Below are positions 17,931 through 26,642 of a stretch of 51,329 nt of DNA, piece after piece (position 1 is the first letter of the stretch; every line of letters starts with the position of its first letter). The stretch is taken from positions 1 through 51,329 of the forward strand of contig VXYL01000052.1 of the NCBI GenBank assembly GCA_009846005.1. The letters are read 5' to 3'. The notes beneath the pieces are model-generated. The model ran no database searches and was not told where the DNA came from. It was given only the letters and a program-made list of their open reading frames with translations. Source of the DNA: Gammaproteobacteria bacterium. GTDB taxonomy: Bacteria; Pseudomonadota; Gammaproteobacteria; Pseudomonadales; Azotimanducaceae. A program made the translations under genes and the position numbers.

Positions 17931-18403
17931 CGCGCACCCGGCGTTCGCCGCGCTCTTGGACGATTTTCCTAGCGGCGCTCGGATCTGTTGCCCTCGCCTA
18001 TGCGGCCGACACCGCTCAACATGACACGGACGACAATCTCGGCGCGCGTGCGAACGACGCAGCCCGGTTCGACTACCTGCTCCACTGCTCCGGATGCCAC
18101 CGCCCGGACGGCACCGGAGCGGCACCCGAGGTCCCATCTCTACGAGACGCGGTGGGCTCATTGGTGGCCACGCCCGAAGGCCGCGATTACATCGCCCGTG
18201 TCCCTGAAGTCGCCCAATCGCCCCTCGACGACGACGATCTCGCAAGGCTTCTGAACTGGATCCTGCAGGAGTTCAACGCCGACACCTTGCCGGACGGATT
18301 CCGCCCACTGGAGGGTGCCGAGGTAGGAGCAGCCCGTGCACGCATCCTCGCCGACCCGATACGCGCCCGGGAGAAAATCGTCGGCGCCTACCAGGAAGAG
18401 TGA
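17927..18403 (+). CDS. Periplasmic monoheme cytochrome c of the amine dehydrogenase operon
   Basis: Small cytochrome of 158 residues, the likely electron acceptor or next carrier after the TTQ enzyme. A signal peptide (RSWTIFLAALGSVALAYAA) precedes the heme site CSGCH (C54, C57, H58). It shows the late segment of this subfamily (YIARVPEVAQSPLDDDDLARLLNWILQEF). The mature protein contains no Met at all, so the usual Met sixth ligand is missing; the LNW-M position that one expects in relatives reads Ile here. It starts on the ATGA overlap with mauA and is the last gene of the operon. Confidence 0.88.
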   Translation: MTRTRRSPRSWTIFLAALGSVALAYAADTAQHDTDDNLGARANDAARFDYLLHCSGCHRPDGTGAAPEVPSLRDAVGSLVATPEGRDYIARVPEVAQSPLDDDDLARLLNWILQEFNADTLPDGFRPLEGAEVGAARARILADPIRAREKIVGAYQEE

Positions 18404-18405
18404 TC

Positions 18406-18424
18406 AGGGGACGTGCCCCTACGG
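18406..18424. repeat. Short palindrome AGGGGACGTGCCCCT
   Basis: AGGGGACGTGCCCCT (18406-18420) followed by ACGG lies directly after the cytochrome stop codon. It carries the CCCCTACGG end of the dispersed palindrome family and may end the operon transcript. Confidence 0.55.
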
Positions 18425-18441
18425 CGCAAGCGTCGTTCTTG

Positions 18442-18470
18442 TTGACTCGCCAAGTCCTCGTCCAGATAAT
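18442..18470 (+). promoter_or_regulatory. Strong sigma70-like promoter for the DUF5916 outer-membrane gene
   Basis: TTGACT (18442-18447) and GATAAT (18465-18470) are separated by exactly 17 bases, each with 5 of 6 consensus matches. It is the best promoter-like site in the window. It lies 128 bases before the start at 18598. Confidence 0.6.
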
Positions 18471-18597
18471 CGCGCGCCTTTGGTTGCGGACCACGGCGGC
18501 AGATCCGCAGGGCAGACCTTCCAGCGTATCCTTTCCGATGCCGCGAGGGTCTTGCCATCAAGCGACGTGAACCTTTTGTCGCGCGTTCCCGCCTTGG

Positions 18598-20715
18598 ATG
18601 GACACCATGCAGTTCCCGCGTTCGTCATTCGTCGCCATCATGTTTCTCGTAGGTGCCGCAAGCGCTGCGGAAACGAGCAATCCTCCACACGGTCAGGCGA
18701 CGCCCCTAACCCGGGTGCCAACGCTGGACGGGAACGTGGCCGACGACCCGGCGTGGGAGGGCCTCACGCCCTTCACCGGGTTTACCCAACTGCAGCCCGA
18801 CAACGGCGCGCCCGCATCCCAGCGCACCGAGGTCTACTTCGGTTTCACCGAAGACGCGCTCCACATCGGCGTGATCTGCTTCGAGACGGACCCTGCGGCC
18901 ATCACCGTCTCCAACGACGGGTTCCAATCCGATTCGTTCTCGATGGTCCTCGACACGTTCTCTACGGGATTGGCCGGCATGGTGTTCGGCACCAATCCCG
19001 TCGGGGCGGAGTACGACGGCCAGGTAGCGGACGAGTTCGCGGACTGGAACTGGAGCACGCTCTGGCAGGTGCGCACGCGGACCCACGAGGCGGGCTGGAG
19101 CGCCGAGCTGGCGATCCCGTTCCAGTCCCTGCGCTACGGGACGGGCGACGTTCAATCCTGGCGTGTCAACTTCGCCCGCGTGATCCGGCGCAACAACGAG
19201 ATCTCCTACTGGTCGCCGGTACCTAGACAATTCAGCATGTTCCGGCTGTCGCTCGCCGGGCGGATCGACGGCATCCACGTACCCCGTCAGCGCCGGAATC
19301 TCGAAGTCACGCCGTACTTGCTGGGGCGGGCCAACCGGGGTGGCAGTCTGAGTAGACCTCGACAGGACGACGACTTCGGTTTCGACATGAAGTACTCGAT
19401 CACGCCGAGCCTCACCCTCGACCTGACCTACAACACGGACTTCGCGCAGGTGGAGTCGGATCGGCAACAGGTCAATCTCGGGCGTTTCAGCCTGTTCTTT
19501 CCGGAGACGCGCCCCTTCTTCCTTGAGAACGCTGGATCATTCAGTGTGGGCACCCAGGAAACCCAACTGTTTCACTCACGGCGGATCGGGATTGCCCCGG
19601 ACGGTCGCCGCCTGCCGATCGAGGCCGGCGTACGGGTCTCGGGCAAGGTCGGCGCCGCAACGAATCTCGGCTTCCTGCACATGCGCGCCGAGGCGGTCAC
19701 CGGGATAGACAGCAACGACTTCACGGTGGCCCGGCTGAGCCGGGATCTCAGCAACCGTTCCTCGCTGGGGTTCATCGCCACCGACCGGCGCGGCCCGGGT
19801 TCGAGCAGGCAGACCTACGGGCTCGACGGCAGCTTGGGGCTCGGCGCAAACGGGCAACTGCGCGCAATCGCCGCGCGGACGCGGACGCCGGGCGTCGAGT
19901 CCGACGACCACGCCGTCTCGCTGTTCGGCACCTACAACTCGACCGAGTGGACTCTCGACAGCAGCTACGCGGAGGTCGGCGCCGGCTTCGATCCGGCTGT
20001 GGGTTTCGTGGGTCGACGCGACTACCGCAGCACCGGGTTCTTCGCGATGAGGAAGTTCCTGGATGCCCAGACGTTGCGCGAATGGCGTCCGCTCGTCGCC
20101 TACCAGGGGTATTGGGATTTCGAGGGCTACTACGAGAGCGGCAACCTCCACCTCGAGAGCTGGTGGGTGTGGAAGAGCGCCGCGGACGTGTGGCCGGCGG
20201 TGAACTTCTCCCACGAGGGCGTCAAGCATCCGTTCACCATCGCAGGCGTTACCGTCCCAGCTGGGGACTACGAGACCCGCGACTTCGAGATGGGCATCAA
20301 TTCGGCACCCAACAAGACCTGGAGCGGTGGTGCGCACATGACGGCGGGCGGGTTCTACAACGGCAAGCGGCACGCCATCTCGCCCTACATCAACTATCGA
20401 AGGGACGAGACCCTCTCTGCCTGGGCGGGCTGGGACCACAACACCATCGACCTCGGCAGCGAAGAGGGGTCGTTTACCGTCAACCTGGCGCGGGCGGGTC
20501 TCTCCTATTCGTTTACGCCGAAGATCGGCCTGCGCGCCCTGATCCAGTACAACGACGCCGACGACGTGTTCGCCGCCAACGTCCGGTTTTCCTGGCTACG
20601 TTCCGCGAACGCCGGCCTCTACGTGGTCTACAACGAAATCGATGCCCGGACCGGGCTGGGGAAACCCGGTCGCGAACTCGTGCTGAAATACAGTCACATC
20701 TTCGATGTGCTTTAG
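18598..20715 (+). CDS. DUF5916-type outer-membrane protein with N-terminal CBM9-like domain
   Basis: 705 residues with a signal peptide (MDTMQFPRSSFVAIMFLVGAASA). The N-terminal domain (about 35-215; VPTLDGNVADDPAWEGL, VYFGFTEDALHIGV, WSAELAIPFQSLRY) has the sandwich pattern of carbohydrate-binding-module-9-like domains that open DUF5916 proteins. The rest is rich in alternating beta strands (LTLDLTYNTDFAQVESDRQQ, RFSLFFPETRPFFLENAG, PKIGLRALIQYN) and fits an outer-membrane barrel ending in HIFDVL. The family has no firm role. It is separately promoted from the amine dehydrogenase block. Confidence 0.85.
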   Translation: MDTMQFPRSSFVAIMFLVGAASAAETSNPPHGQATPLTRVPTLDGNVADDPAWEGLTPFTGFTQLQPDNGAPASQRTEVYFGFTEDALHIGVICFETDPAAITVSNDGFQSDSFSMVLDTFSTGLAGMVFGTNPVGAEYDGQVADEFADWNWSTLWQVRTRTHEAGWSAELAIPFQSLRYGTGDVQSWRVNFARVIRRNNEISYWSPVPRQFSMFRLSLAGRIDGIHVPRQRRNLEVTPYLLGRANRGGSLSRPRQDDDFGFDMKYSITPSLTLDLTYNTDFAQVESDRQQVNLGRFSLFFPETRPFFLENAGSFSVGTQETQLFHSRRIGIAPDGRRLPIEAGVRVSGKVGAATNLGFLHMRAEAVTGIDSNDFTVARLSRDLSNRSSLGFIATDRRGPGSSRQTYGLDGSLGLGANGQLRAIAARTRTPGVESDDHAVSLFGTYNSTEWTLDSSYAEVGAGFDPAVGFVGRRDYRSTGFFAMRKFLDAQTLREWRPLVAYQGYWDFEGYYESGNLHLESWWVWKSAADVWPAVNFSHEGVKHPFTIAGVTVPAGDYETRDFEMGINSAPNKTWSGGAHMTAGGFYNGKRHAISPYINYRRDETLSAWAGWDHNTIDLGSEEGSFTVNLARAGLSYSFTPKIGLRALIQYNDADDVFAANVRFSWLRSANAGLYVVYNEIDARTGLGKPGRELVLKYSHIFDVL

Positions 20716-20744
20716 GCCATACATTCCCGACACTGGAGCAACAG

Positions 20745-21368
20745 ATGACCAATTCCCTAACCTTCTACACGCACCCGAGGTCCCGCGGCCGTGTTGCGCG
20801 CTGGATGCTCGAGGAAGCGGGGGCGCAGTACGACACCGTGGTGATGCAACTCGGCAAAAAGATCACCGACCCGGCGTTCCTCGACTTGAACCCCATGGGC
20901 AAGGTGCCGGTGATCGTCCACGACGGCGTCGTCGTCACCGAGTGCGCCGCCATCTGCGCCTACCTCGCCGACGCGTTTCCGGACAAGGGCCTGGCACCGC
21001 GGCCCGCCGAGCGAGGTCCCTACTACCGCTGGCTGCTGTTCGGTGCCGGTTGCCTGGAACCGGCAGCCATCAACCACGGTCTAGGCGTCGAGATCGCACC
21101 CGAACAGGAAGGCATGGTGGGCTACCGGACACTCGCCGCAACGTTGGACACGCTCGAATGGCAACTCGAAAGGTCACCCCACATCTCGGGTGAGACGTTC
21201 ACGGCTGCTGACGTCTACGTGGCCGCGCAACTGGGGTGGGGTATGCAGTTCGGATCGATCAAGGATCGACCGACCATCTCGGATTACGTCGAACGGACCC
21301 ACGCCCGCCCCGCCCACAAGCGGGCCGTGGAACTGGACGAGGCGCTGGCGGCCACCTTGGCGGGCTAG
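20745..21368 (+). CDS. Glutathione S-transferase family protein
   Basis: Cytoplasmic protein of 207 residues. The thioredoxin-like N-terminal domain (LTFYTHPRSRGRVARWMLEE, NPMGKVPVIVHDGVVVTECAAICAYLAD) has the usual cis-Pro VP and the E-C/S glutathione-contact turn (TECAAI). An all-helical C-terminal domain follows (GETFTAADVYVAAQLGW). The ATG at 20745 lies 29 bases after the outer-membrane gene, so they may share a transcript. The likely job is conjugation or reduction of electrophiles with glutathione; the substrate is unknown. Confidence 0.88.
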   Translation: MTNSLTFYTHPRSRGRVARWMLEEAGAQYDTVVMQLGKKITDPAFLDLNPMGKVPVIVHDGVVVTECAAICAYLADAFPDKGLAPRPAERGPYYRWLLFGAGCLEPAAINHGLGVEIAPEQEGMVGYRTLAATLDTLEWQLERSPHISGETFTAADVYVAAQLGWGMQFGSIKDRPTISDYVERTHARPAHKRAVELDEALAATLAG

Positions 21369-21402
21369 GCCGTTGCACCGAACAGATGTCTATTGGCGGC
21401 GA

Positions 21403-21603
21403 CTGCGCGCCTTCGGGCGCGTGGATCCGTTCCAATGAGCCTGCGCACACGCCAATGCGGGCGACCACATAGGTCGCCCCTACGGGCCTGCGCCGCGCAG
21501 ACACCTCATCGGCGGGTGACCGCGCGTCCTTGCGGGCGCGTTAGGGGTCGCCCCACGAGTCCGCACCGCAGAATCCGTAGGGGACGGGCTTGTCACGTCC
21601 CGG
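21403..21603. repeat. Cluster of intergenic palindromes between convergent genes
   Basis: The gap 21369-21638 has no gene and is packed with hairpins. GCGCGCCTTCGGGCGCG lies near 21406. GGGCGACCACATAGGTCGCCC with CCTACGG spans 21459-21486. A GCGCGTCCTTGCGGGCGCG-type hairpin near 21523 is followed by TTAGGGGTCGCCCC. At 21575-21603 is a CGTAGGGGACGGGC...GTCCCGG element. The glutathione transferase and homocysteine methyltransferase genes converge here, so transcript ending or mRNA protection are possible roles. Confidence 0.75.
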
Positions 21604-21638
21604 AACACGAGCCAGTGCCGTTGGTCGTTGCGGTCGGC

Positions 21639-22514
21639 CTACGCAAGCTGCTCCGCCAAGGCGCGGATGTCCGACGGGCCGATGCCGCAGCAGCCGCCGA
21701 CCAGGGTGGCACCCGCCTCGATGCTGCGCAGCATCGACGCCACGTACAAGTGCTGCGGGAGGTCGCCGCGCAGCCCCGTGGTGATCTCGTTGTCCAGCGT
21801 CCAGCCTTCGGGGACCTTGTTGAGTCGATTGGGGTAGCAGCCGATGGGCTTGGCGGTCAGCGTCTTGAGTTCGCGCAGTCCCGCCTCGATGGCTTCGGGG
21901 TGCGTGCAATTGAACAGGTAGCCATCGACGGCGAACCCGGCCAACGCGTCCACGGCTTGCTTGACGGTTTCGCCGCTGCGCAACCCGCAACCCGGGGTCT
22001 CGTCAAGGGTCCACGAGACGTACACCGGCTTGCCTTGGCCATGTGCCAGCGCGGCGCCGGCCGCGGTACGCGCCTCGACCGCCGAGGACATCGTTTCGCA
22101 GATATAGAGGTCGACATCGTCGCGGAGCGCTTCGACGACGCCCTGGTAGATTGGCTGCGCGGTCTCCGGCGGCGGCACGAGATCGGCCCGATAGCTCTCT
22201 TCGAGGGGCGGCAGCGACCCGGCCACCGCGACATCCTTGCCACTCTCGCGCACCGCACGGCGCGCCAGCGTCGCGGCAAGTCCGGTGAGCTCCCGGTACC
22301 GGCCCTGCATGCCTGCCTTGCCGAGGTAGCTGGGTATCGTCGAATAGTTGTTCGCGGTGATGACGAGGGCGCCTGCGTCGATGTATTCGCGGTGAATCTC
22401 CACGACGAGGTCCGGTTCGTCGAGGAGCACACTGGCGGACCAGAGGCCCTGCGCGGCTTGGGGTCGCCGTTCCTGGATCTCCCGGCCCATGCCGCCGTCG
22501 AGCAACGTCACCAT
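21639..22514 (-). CDS. Homocysteine S-methyltransferase family protein
   Basis: 291 residues. The family opens with LLDGGMG and has the ITANNYSTIPSYLGK segment. Zinc-binding Cys are in FNCTHPEAI (around residue 200) and in the C-terminal VGGCCGIGPSDI (C275, C276). Such enzymes move a methyl group from S-methylmethionine, betaine or a similar donor to homocysteine; the donor is not clear here. It follows the oxidoreductase gene by 25 bases on the same strand, so they are probably co-transcribed. Confidence 0.9.
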   Translation of the reverse strand: MVTLLDGGMGREIQERRPQAAQGLWSASVLLDEPDLVVEIHREYIDAGALVITANNYSTIPSYLGKAGMQGRYRELTGLAATLARRAVRESGKDVAVAGSLPPLEESYRADLVPPPETAQPIYQGVVEALRDDVDLYICETMSSAVEARTAAGAALAHGQGKPVYVSWTLDETPGCGLRSGETVKQAVDALAGFAVDGYLFNCTHPEAIEAGLRELKTLTAKPIGCYPNRLNKVPEGWTLDNEITTGLRGDLPQHLYVASMLRSIEAGATLVGGCCGIGPSDIRALAEQLA

Positions 22515-22539
22515 GTCCGCCTCCGATCAGCCTCGGGGT

Positions 22540-23523
22540 TCATCGACGCACCTTCACGGGCCGGCGCTCGTCGGCCGCCCGATAGGCCGCTTCCGTGAGC
22601 CTTGCGACCTGCAAGGCGAAGTCCTGCGGCTCGTAGCCCGCAAGACCGCTGCGCATCCACCGGAACAAAGCCGCATCGGGCGTGGATGGTTTGATGCGTT
22701 TGGGAAGCTCGACGACTTCGTCGTTGAGTAGCATCGAGCGCACTCGCCACCGGTGCAGATGAAGTACCAAGCTACCTTCGCTGCCACTGATCGCCAACCG
22801 TTCGTCGTGATGCAACGCGTTGCCCGTCGTGGTCAGCGTGCCAATGGCATCGTTGGAAAACTCCACAACCACACCGCCGTTCACGTCGACGGCGCGACCG
22901 ATGTTGTCGAACGAGGCCGAAACGACCTTGGGCTGCAGGCCGGTTACCCACAGCATCGCGGCTAGCAGATGGCTGCCGGTGTCCATGAACATCCCGCCAC
23001 CGGCCAGGTCCGGGTCGAGGCGCCAACCGCCAACCCGGAGCCAGTTCTGCGTCACATACGCCACGACACCGCGAATCGCCCCCACCGCGCCGCGTTCGAC
23101 GAGTTCCCTGGCGTAGGCGAAATGCGGCATCCAATGGCGCTGGTAGGCCACCACCAGGGCGAGCCTTCGCCCCGCGGCCAGCGCCAATAGCCGCTTAGCG
23201 TCCTCCGGCCGGATGACCAACGGCTTCTCCACCAGCACATGCCGACCGCGTTCCAGGCTTGCCTTGGCCTGCCGGTAGTGCTCCCGGTGCGGTGTGCTGA
23301 TCAGAACGCCATCCACGTCGACGTCGTCGAGCATCCTCCGCCAATCGGGAAAATACGGGAGGTCCCGTCGGGCGCGCTCCATCAGCAACCGCGCTTGCGA
23401 CTCGACCGGGTCGGCCACCCCGGCGATCTCTACGGCCCCGTCGGCGGCGATACGCGCCATGTGGGCGTTGCGCATGTTGCCGCCCGCGCCAATGAGCGCG
23501 ACGGAAAGTCGTTTCTTGGGCAT
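22540..23523 (-). CDS. Gfo/Idh/MocA-family NAD(P)-dependent oxidoreductase
   Basis: 327 residues from ATG 23523. The Rossmann start is KRLSVALIGAGGNMRNAHM, then IAGVADPVESQA. The family signature HVLVEKPLVIRPEDAKRLL contains the conserved EKP. The second domain has GGGMFMDTGSHLLAAMLWV, with the usual D..SH. These enzymes act on sugars, inositols or biliverdin-like molecules; the substrate is not readable. It lies in a - strand group between the transglutaminase-like gene (84 bases upstream) and the methyltransferase. Confidence 0.9.
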   Translation of the reverse strand: MPKKRLSVALIGAGGNMRNAHMARIAADGAVEIAGVADPVESQARLLMERARRDLPYFPDWRRMLDDVDVDGVLISTPHREHYRQAKASLERGRHVLVEKPLVIRPEDAKRLLALAAGRRLALVVAYQRHWMPHFAYARELVERGAVGAIRGVVAYVTQNWLRVGGWRLDPDLAGGGMFMDTGSHLLAAMLWVTGLQPKVVSASFDNIGRAVDVNGGVVVEFSNDAIGTLTTTGNALHHDERLAISGSEGSLVLHLHRWRVRSMLLNDEVVELPKRIKPSTPDAALFRWMRSGLAGYEPQDFALQVARLTEAAYRAADERRPVKVRR

Positions 23524-23607
23524 GGTCGGCCTCGGCTGGTCCCGGGCGTGGCTACGCTGTTCGCCTATCTTCCACGAAAACAACCGCGAAAGCGCCCCAT
23601 GGTCGGG

Positions 23608-25524
23608 TCACGGGGGACTCGACAAACTCGCATACATCGACAGGCGCCCCTCGTCGCGCAACACCCTGGCGAATTCGCTGAAGCGATCCGCTTCGTCCTT
23701 CGTCACCCACCGGGCCGGCAACTCCAACACCGTCGAAAACCGCACGCTCCCCGCGTCGGTCCGGACCTCCCTGCGCATCGTGCCGTACTCGAACTCGAAG
23801 TTAAGAGAAGGCCCGGCCCATTCGAAGCGCCACGTCGGCGGTATCGCGAAACGATGTTCGCTGCTCACCCTGAGACCGGGGAAGAACGAGCGATAGCGCT
23901 GATTGTCCAGGATGGCGCTATTCAACTCGTCCATAAGCCAAACGGACATCTCCGAGTAGTCGAGATCGGCGTCCGCATCCACCAATCCTGGATAGGAGGC
24001 CGTGGAATGCACGGAAAACGGCTCGGAGACGTCGTCCATACCCGAAAACTCGAAGGTCGCCTCCGGCAGGTTTCCAGACACTCGCTCGTACTCGTCCCGG
24101 GCCCAACGCATAGCCTGGTCGGCGGATCGGTTAGCCAGGAAACTACGCATGACGCCCGCGTACGCGCCCAGATACGACCGGACGGTGGTCTCCGTTTGGC
24201 CACCCTGGGCATCGAACGCGATCGACGTGTCAACGTCGACCTGCCAACGATAGCGATCATGGGGTATCAACGTCGGCTTGCTTCCAGGCACGAGTTCGAG
24301 TGCCACCCGCCCTTGAACCCAATAGGCGGGGCGCGAACTATCTGTGTACGAATCCACGGTGTCTACACAGCGTCGGCGCGCACCGTCCTCGAAACACACC
24401 AATGCGTGATCGAAGTACGTCATCGCCGGGATCTGCAAACGGTCGACGGCCAGACGTCTCGTCGCAACCAGTACGGGATAGGCATCGACCCCAGCGAGTC
24501 TGAGCAGCCGCGTCAGCAGCACGGACTTGTCCTTGCAGTCGCCGTAGCGCCTGTCCAGGGTTTCGTCGATCGCGTGCGGCGTGACACCGTGGCCTCGTTC
24601 CGACACGGCAACGTAGCGAATCTCCCGCGACGCGAACGCATGCAGCCTGGCGATCACGGCCTGGCGCGACATGCCATCATCGATCAGCTCACGATAAACG
24701 TGCGACGCGCTCGCGCTTCTGCGCGCTGCCTTGGCAAAGGCGTCCGACGCGACGCCGATGACGTGGTCCCAGTCCCTGTATTCGCTGATGACCATCTGGC
24801 CTATTTCGTCGCGCCAGTTCATCCCGGAGTCGAACTCGGCCGCGAGAATGTTCCGAGCGACGCAGTGGATGGACGCCTCGCCGGCCTCGCAGTTCACGTG
24901 CACCGAGTCGTTGGACCACTGCACTTCGCGCCCTGGCTCCCAGCTTGCCGTCAACTCGAAGTGGTCCCGGGGGAACGGTTGCTGCGGGTACAGCGCGTGG
25001 GACCAGGGCACTTCCATGGCGGCACGATCCGTCGCCACCTCGAAATGGAGAACCGCCAGCGATCCCGGCTCGAGGCCGGGAAACAGGATGACGGCCTCCT
25101 TCGTGTCGGAGAATTCATCGTAGGTATCCGAGTCCACGACCTGCACGTCCTCAGGATCGAATCGAACCACGTCGCCGCTCGGCAACAACGTCGCCGCTTC
25201 CCTCACGACGACACTATCCGTGCGACCATCGAACCTGATGGTGTCCGACCCATACTCCTGCGCACTTGCGACCGTCGGGAAGTACCACACACGTCGGACC
25301 TCCTTGGCGATACCCTCGGCCCGGATGTCGACATGTACGGAGTACAAGAACTGCCGCGGCGGTTCGCGGTCTCCACTCGGTGCATTGCCAACAAGCCCTC
25401 GGCTGCGCTCCAGAATGTCGCTATCACCATCAAGTTCCCAGGAGATGGCGAACTCATCTGCCGCCAAGAGGCCGCCCCCGCCCAAGACCAGGGCCCCTGC
25501 GATGCACCCGACGCGGCTTTTCAC
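23608..25524 (-). CDS. DUF3857/transglutaminase-like domain exported protein
   Basis: 638 residues. The GTG at 25524 overlaps the upstream stop in GTGA, which fixes the start and gives a signal peptide (VKSRVGCIAGALVLGGGGLLA). A DUF3857-like beta domain comes first (FLYSVHVDIRAEGIAKEVRR ... VVDSDTYDEFSDTKEAVILF). The transglutaminase-like core has Cys330 in RYGDCKDKSVLL, His in YFDHALVCF and Asp in CVDTVDSYTDSS, a complete triad. A C-terminal beta region follows. These proteins are thought to sit in the periplasm or outer envelope; the substrate is unknown. Confidence 0.87.
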   Translation of the reverse strand: MKSRVGCIAGALVLGGGGLLAADEFAISWELDGDSDILERSRGLVGNAPSGDREPPRQFLYSVHVDIRAEGIAKEVRRVWYFPTVASAQEYGSDTIRFDGRTDSVVVREAATLLPSGDVVRFDPEDVQVVDSDTYDEFSDTKEAVILFPGLEPGSLAVLHFEVATDRAAMEVPWSHALYPQQPFPRDHFELTASWEPGREVQWSNDSVHVNCEAGEASIHCVARNILAAEFDSGMNWRDEIGQMVISEYRDWDHVIGVASDAFAKAARRSASASHVYRELIDDGMSRQAVIARLHAFASREIRYVAVSERGHGVTPHAIDETLDRRYGDCKDKSVLLTRLLRLAGVDAYPVLVATRRLAVDRLQIPAMTYFDHALVCFEDGARRRCVDTVDSYTDSSRPAYWVQGRVALELVPGSKPTLIPHDRYRWQVDVDTSIAFDAQGGQTETTVRSYLGAYAGVMRSFLANRSADQAMRWARDEYERVSGNLPEATFEFSGMDDVSEPFSVHSTASYPGLVDADADLDYSEMSVWLMDELNSAILDNQRYRSFFPGLRVSSEHRFAIPPTWRFEWAGPSLNFEFEYGTMRREVRTDAGSVRFSTVLELPARWVTKDEADRFSEFARVLRDEGRLSMYASLSSPP

Positions 25525-26564
25525 AGTGGTTCGAAGCCCCGAGCGACCTGCCGGAAGTCGACGGCCAATCGATTGAAACTCGCGAGAGGGACGCTGAGCC
25601 AGCCAAGCATCTCGTATGCGCTGCCGTCGACCTCGAATACCGTCACCGTCTGCATCGACGGATCGCCGAAAAGGCGGCCCCTGCACTCCGTGTACGACAC
25701 CACAATGGGTTGATTCCGAACGAATGACCTCGACTCGTTGCACGACCCGCCGGCGAGTTGGTCCCGACTCTCCGCCATCCGCTGGGACACCACGTCGTTG
25801 ATCGCAACGCCACGTCCATGCTCGAACACGAGAAAGTACATCGTCGAGCCGGCGCCCTCGATTTCGAGCGCGGCATCACCGTTGGAATACTTGCCAACCT
25901 CGACGCTGCGCCACCCGCGCCCCACCACGGGAAACGAAAAAGCGCCATTCACATCCGCATACCTGCTGTCCGCGGGCAGGTCCTCAACGACGCCGTAGAT
26001 CAGATCATCGATGGCCCATGCGGCGATCACCAGCAACGTCAACGGCGAAAAGCACGCCAGCAGCGTCCACTCGGGCACCGTGTACGCGCGTCCCTTGCCC
26101 GAGAATTCGACGTTCGCAACATAGCGCTTGATCCGGTTTACACGTGCATCCAGCCCCGAGAACAACCCGGCCCAGCACAACAACCAGACGAGCAGGAACG
26201 CCTCGAGGCCGACCACCTCGGGAAACACGTTGTGCATGGGCACGGCTGTGGAGAGCAATGCCATGGCGAGCGTTATCGGGATCGTCCATTTCGACCACCT
26301 GCCTTGACCTAACGGCGCGCCGACGGCGTCCCACCCCTTGACGAACCTCGGTATGGCCACGAGTTGGGCCGGCATGAGCAAAGGCACGGGCAGCCAGAGC
26401 CACGGTCGCAGCCGCCTGCCCGTCAACATTCGGAGTTCGCGGACCCTCGCAACCAACCAGAACATCGAATAGACGCCGAAGGTGGCGAAGTGGAGTACGA
26501 ACTCCATCCACCACGGTCGGGGTGCTCTGACGCCGGGATCCCTGGCCGGTTCGTCCTTGTTCAC
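25521..26564 (-). CDS. Multi-pass membrane protein of unknown function
   Basis: 347 residues. A basic N-terminus is followed by an aromatic first helix (PWWMEFVLHFATFGVYSMFWLVARV), which resembles DUF4234-type helices. More helices follow (LWLPVPLLMPAQLVAI, ITLAMALLSTAVPM, VVGLEAFLLVWLLCWAGLF, WTLLACFSPLTLLVIAAWAI). The last 140 residues are soluble and beta-rich. It is coupled by GTGA overlap to the transglutaminase-like protein, so the two probably work together. I do not recognise a specific role. Confidence 0.75.
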   Translation of the reverse strand: MNKDEPARDPGVRAPRPWWMEFVLHFATFGVYSMFWLVARVRELRMLTGRRLRPWLWLPVPLLMPAQLVAIPRFVKGWDAVGAPLGQGRWSKWTIPITLAMALLSTAVPMHNVFPEVVGLEAFLLVWLLCWAGLFSGLDARVNRIKRYVANVEFSGKGRAYTVPEWTLLACFSPLTLLVIAAWAIDDLIYGVVEDLPADSRYADVNGAFSFPVVGRGWRSVEVGKYSNGDAALEIEGAGSTMYFLVFEHGRGVAINDVVSQRMAESRDQLAGGSCNESRSFVRNQPIVVSYTECRGRLFGDPSMQTVTVFEVDGSAYEMLGWLSVPLASFNRLAVDFRQVARGFEPL

Positions 26565-26630
26565 GTAGATCCTGGCTACTGCGCGTGGTCGAGGTCACGA
26601 TAGCAGCCTACCGGTGCGCAATCACGGCGA

Positions 26631-26636
26631 TAGAAT
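26631..26636 (+). promoter_or_regulatory. Candidate -10 box (TAGAAT) giving a leaderless transcript
   Basis: TAGAAT matches 5 of 6 of the -10 consensus and ends only 6 bases before ATG 26643. Transcription from it would start at or next to the start codon. No clear -35 box is present. Confidence 0.3.
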
Positions 26637-26642
26637 CCGCCC

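Noticed and set aside
17927-18403. Possibility that the cytochrome is MauG
   Set aside because: MauG is diheme and about 370 residues; this protein has one heme site and 158 residues.
18706-19467. 253-codon open frame on the - strand
   Set aside because: It is a shadow of the DUF5916 gene.
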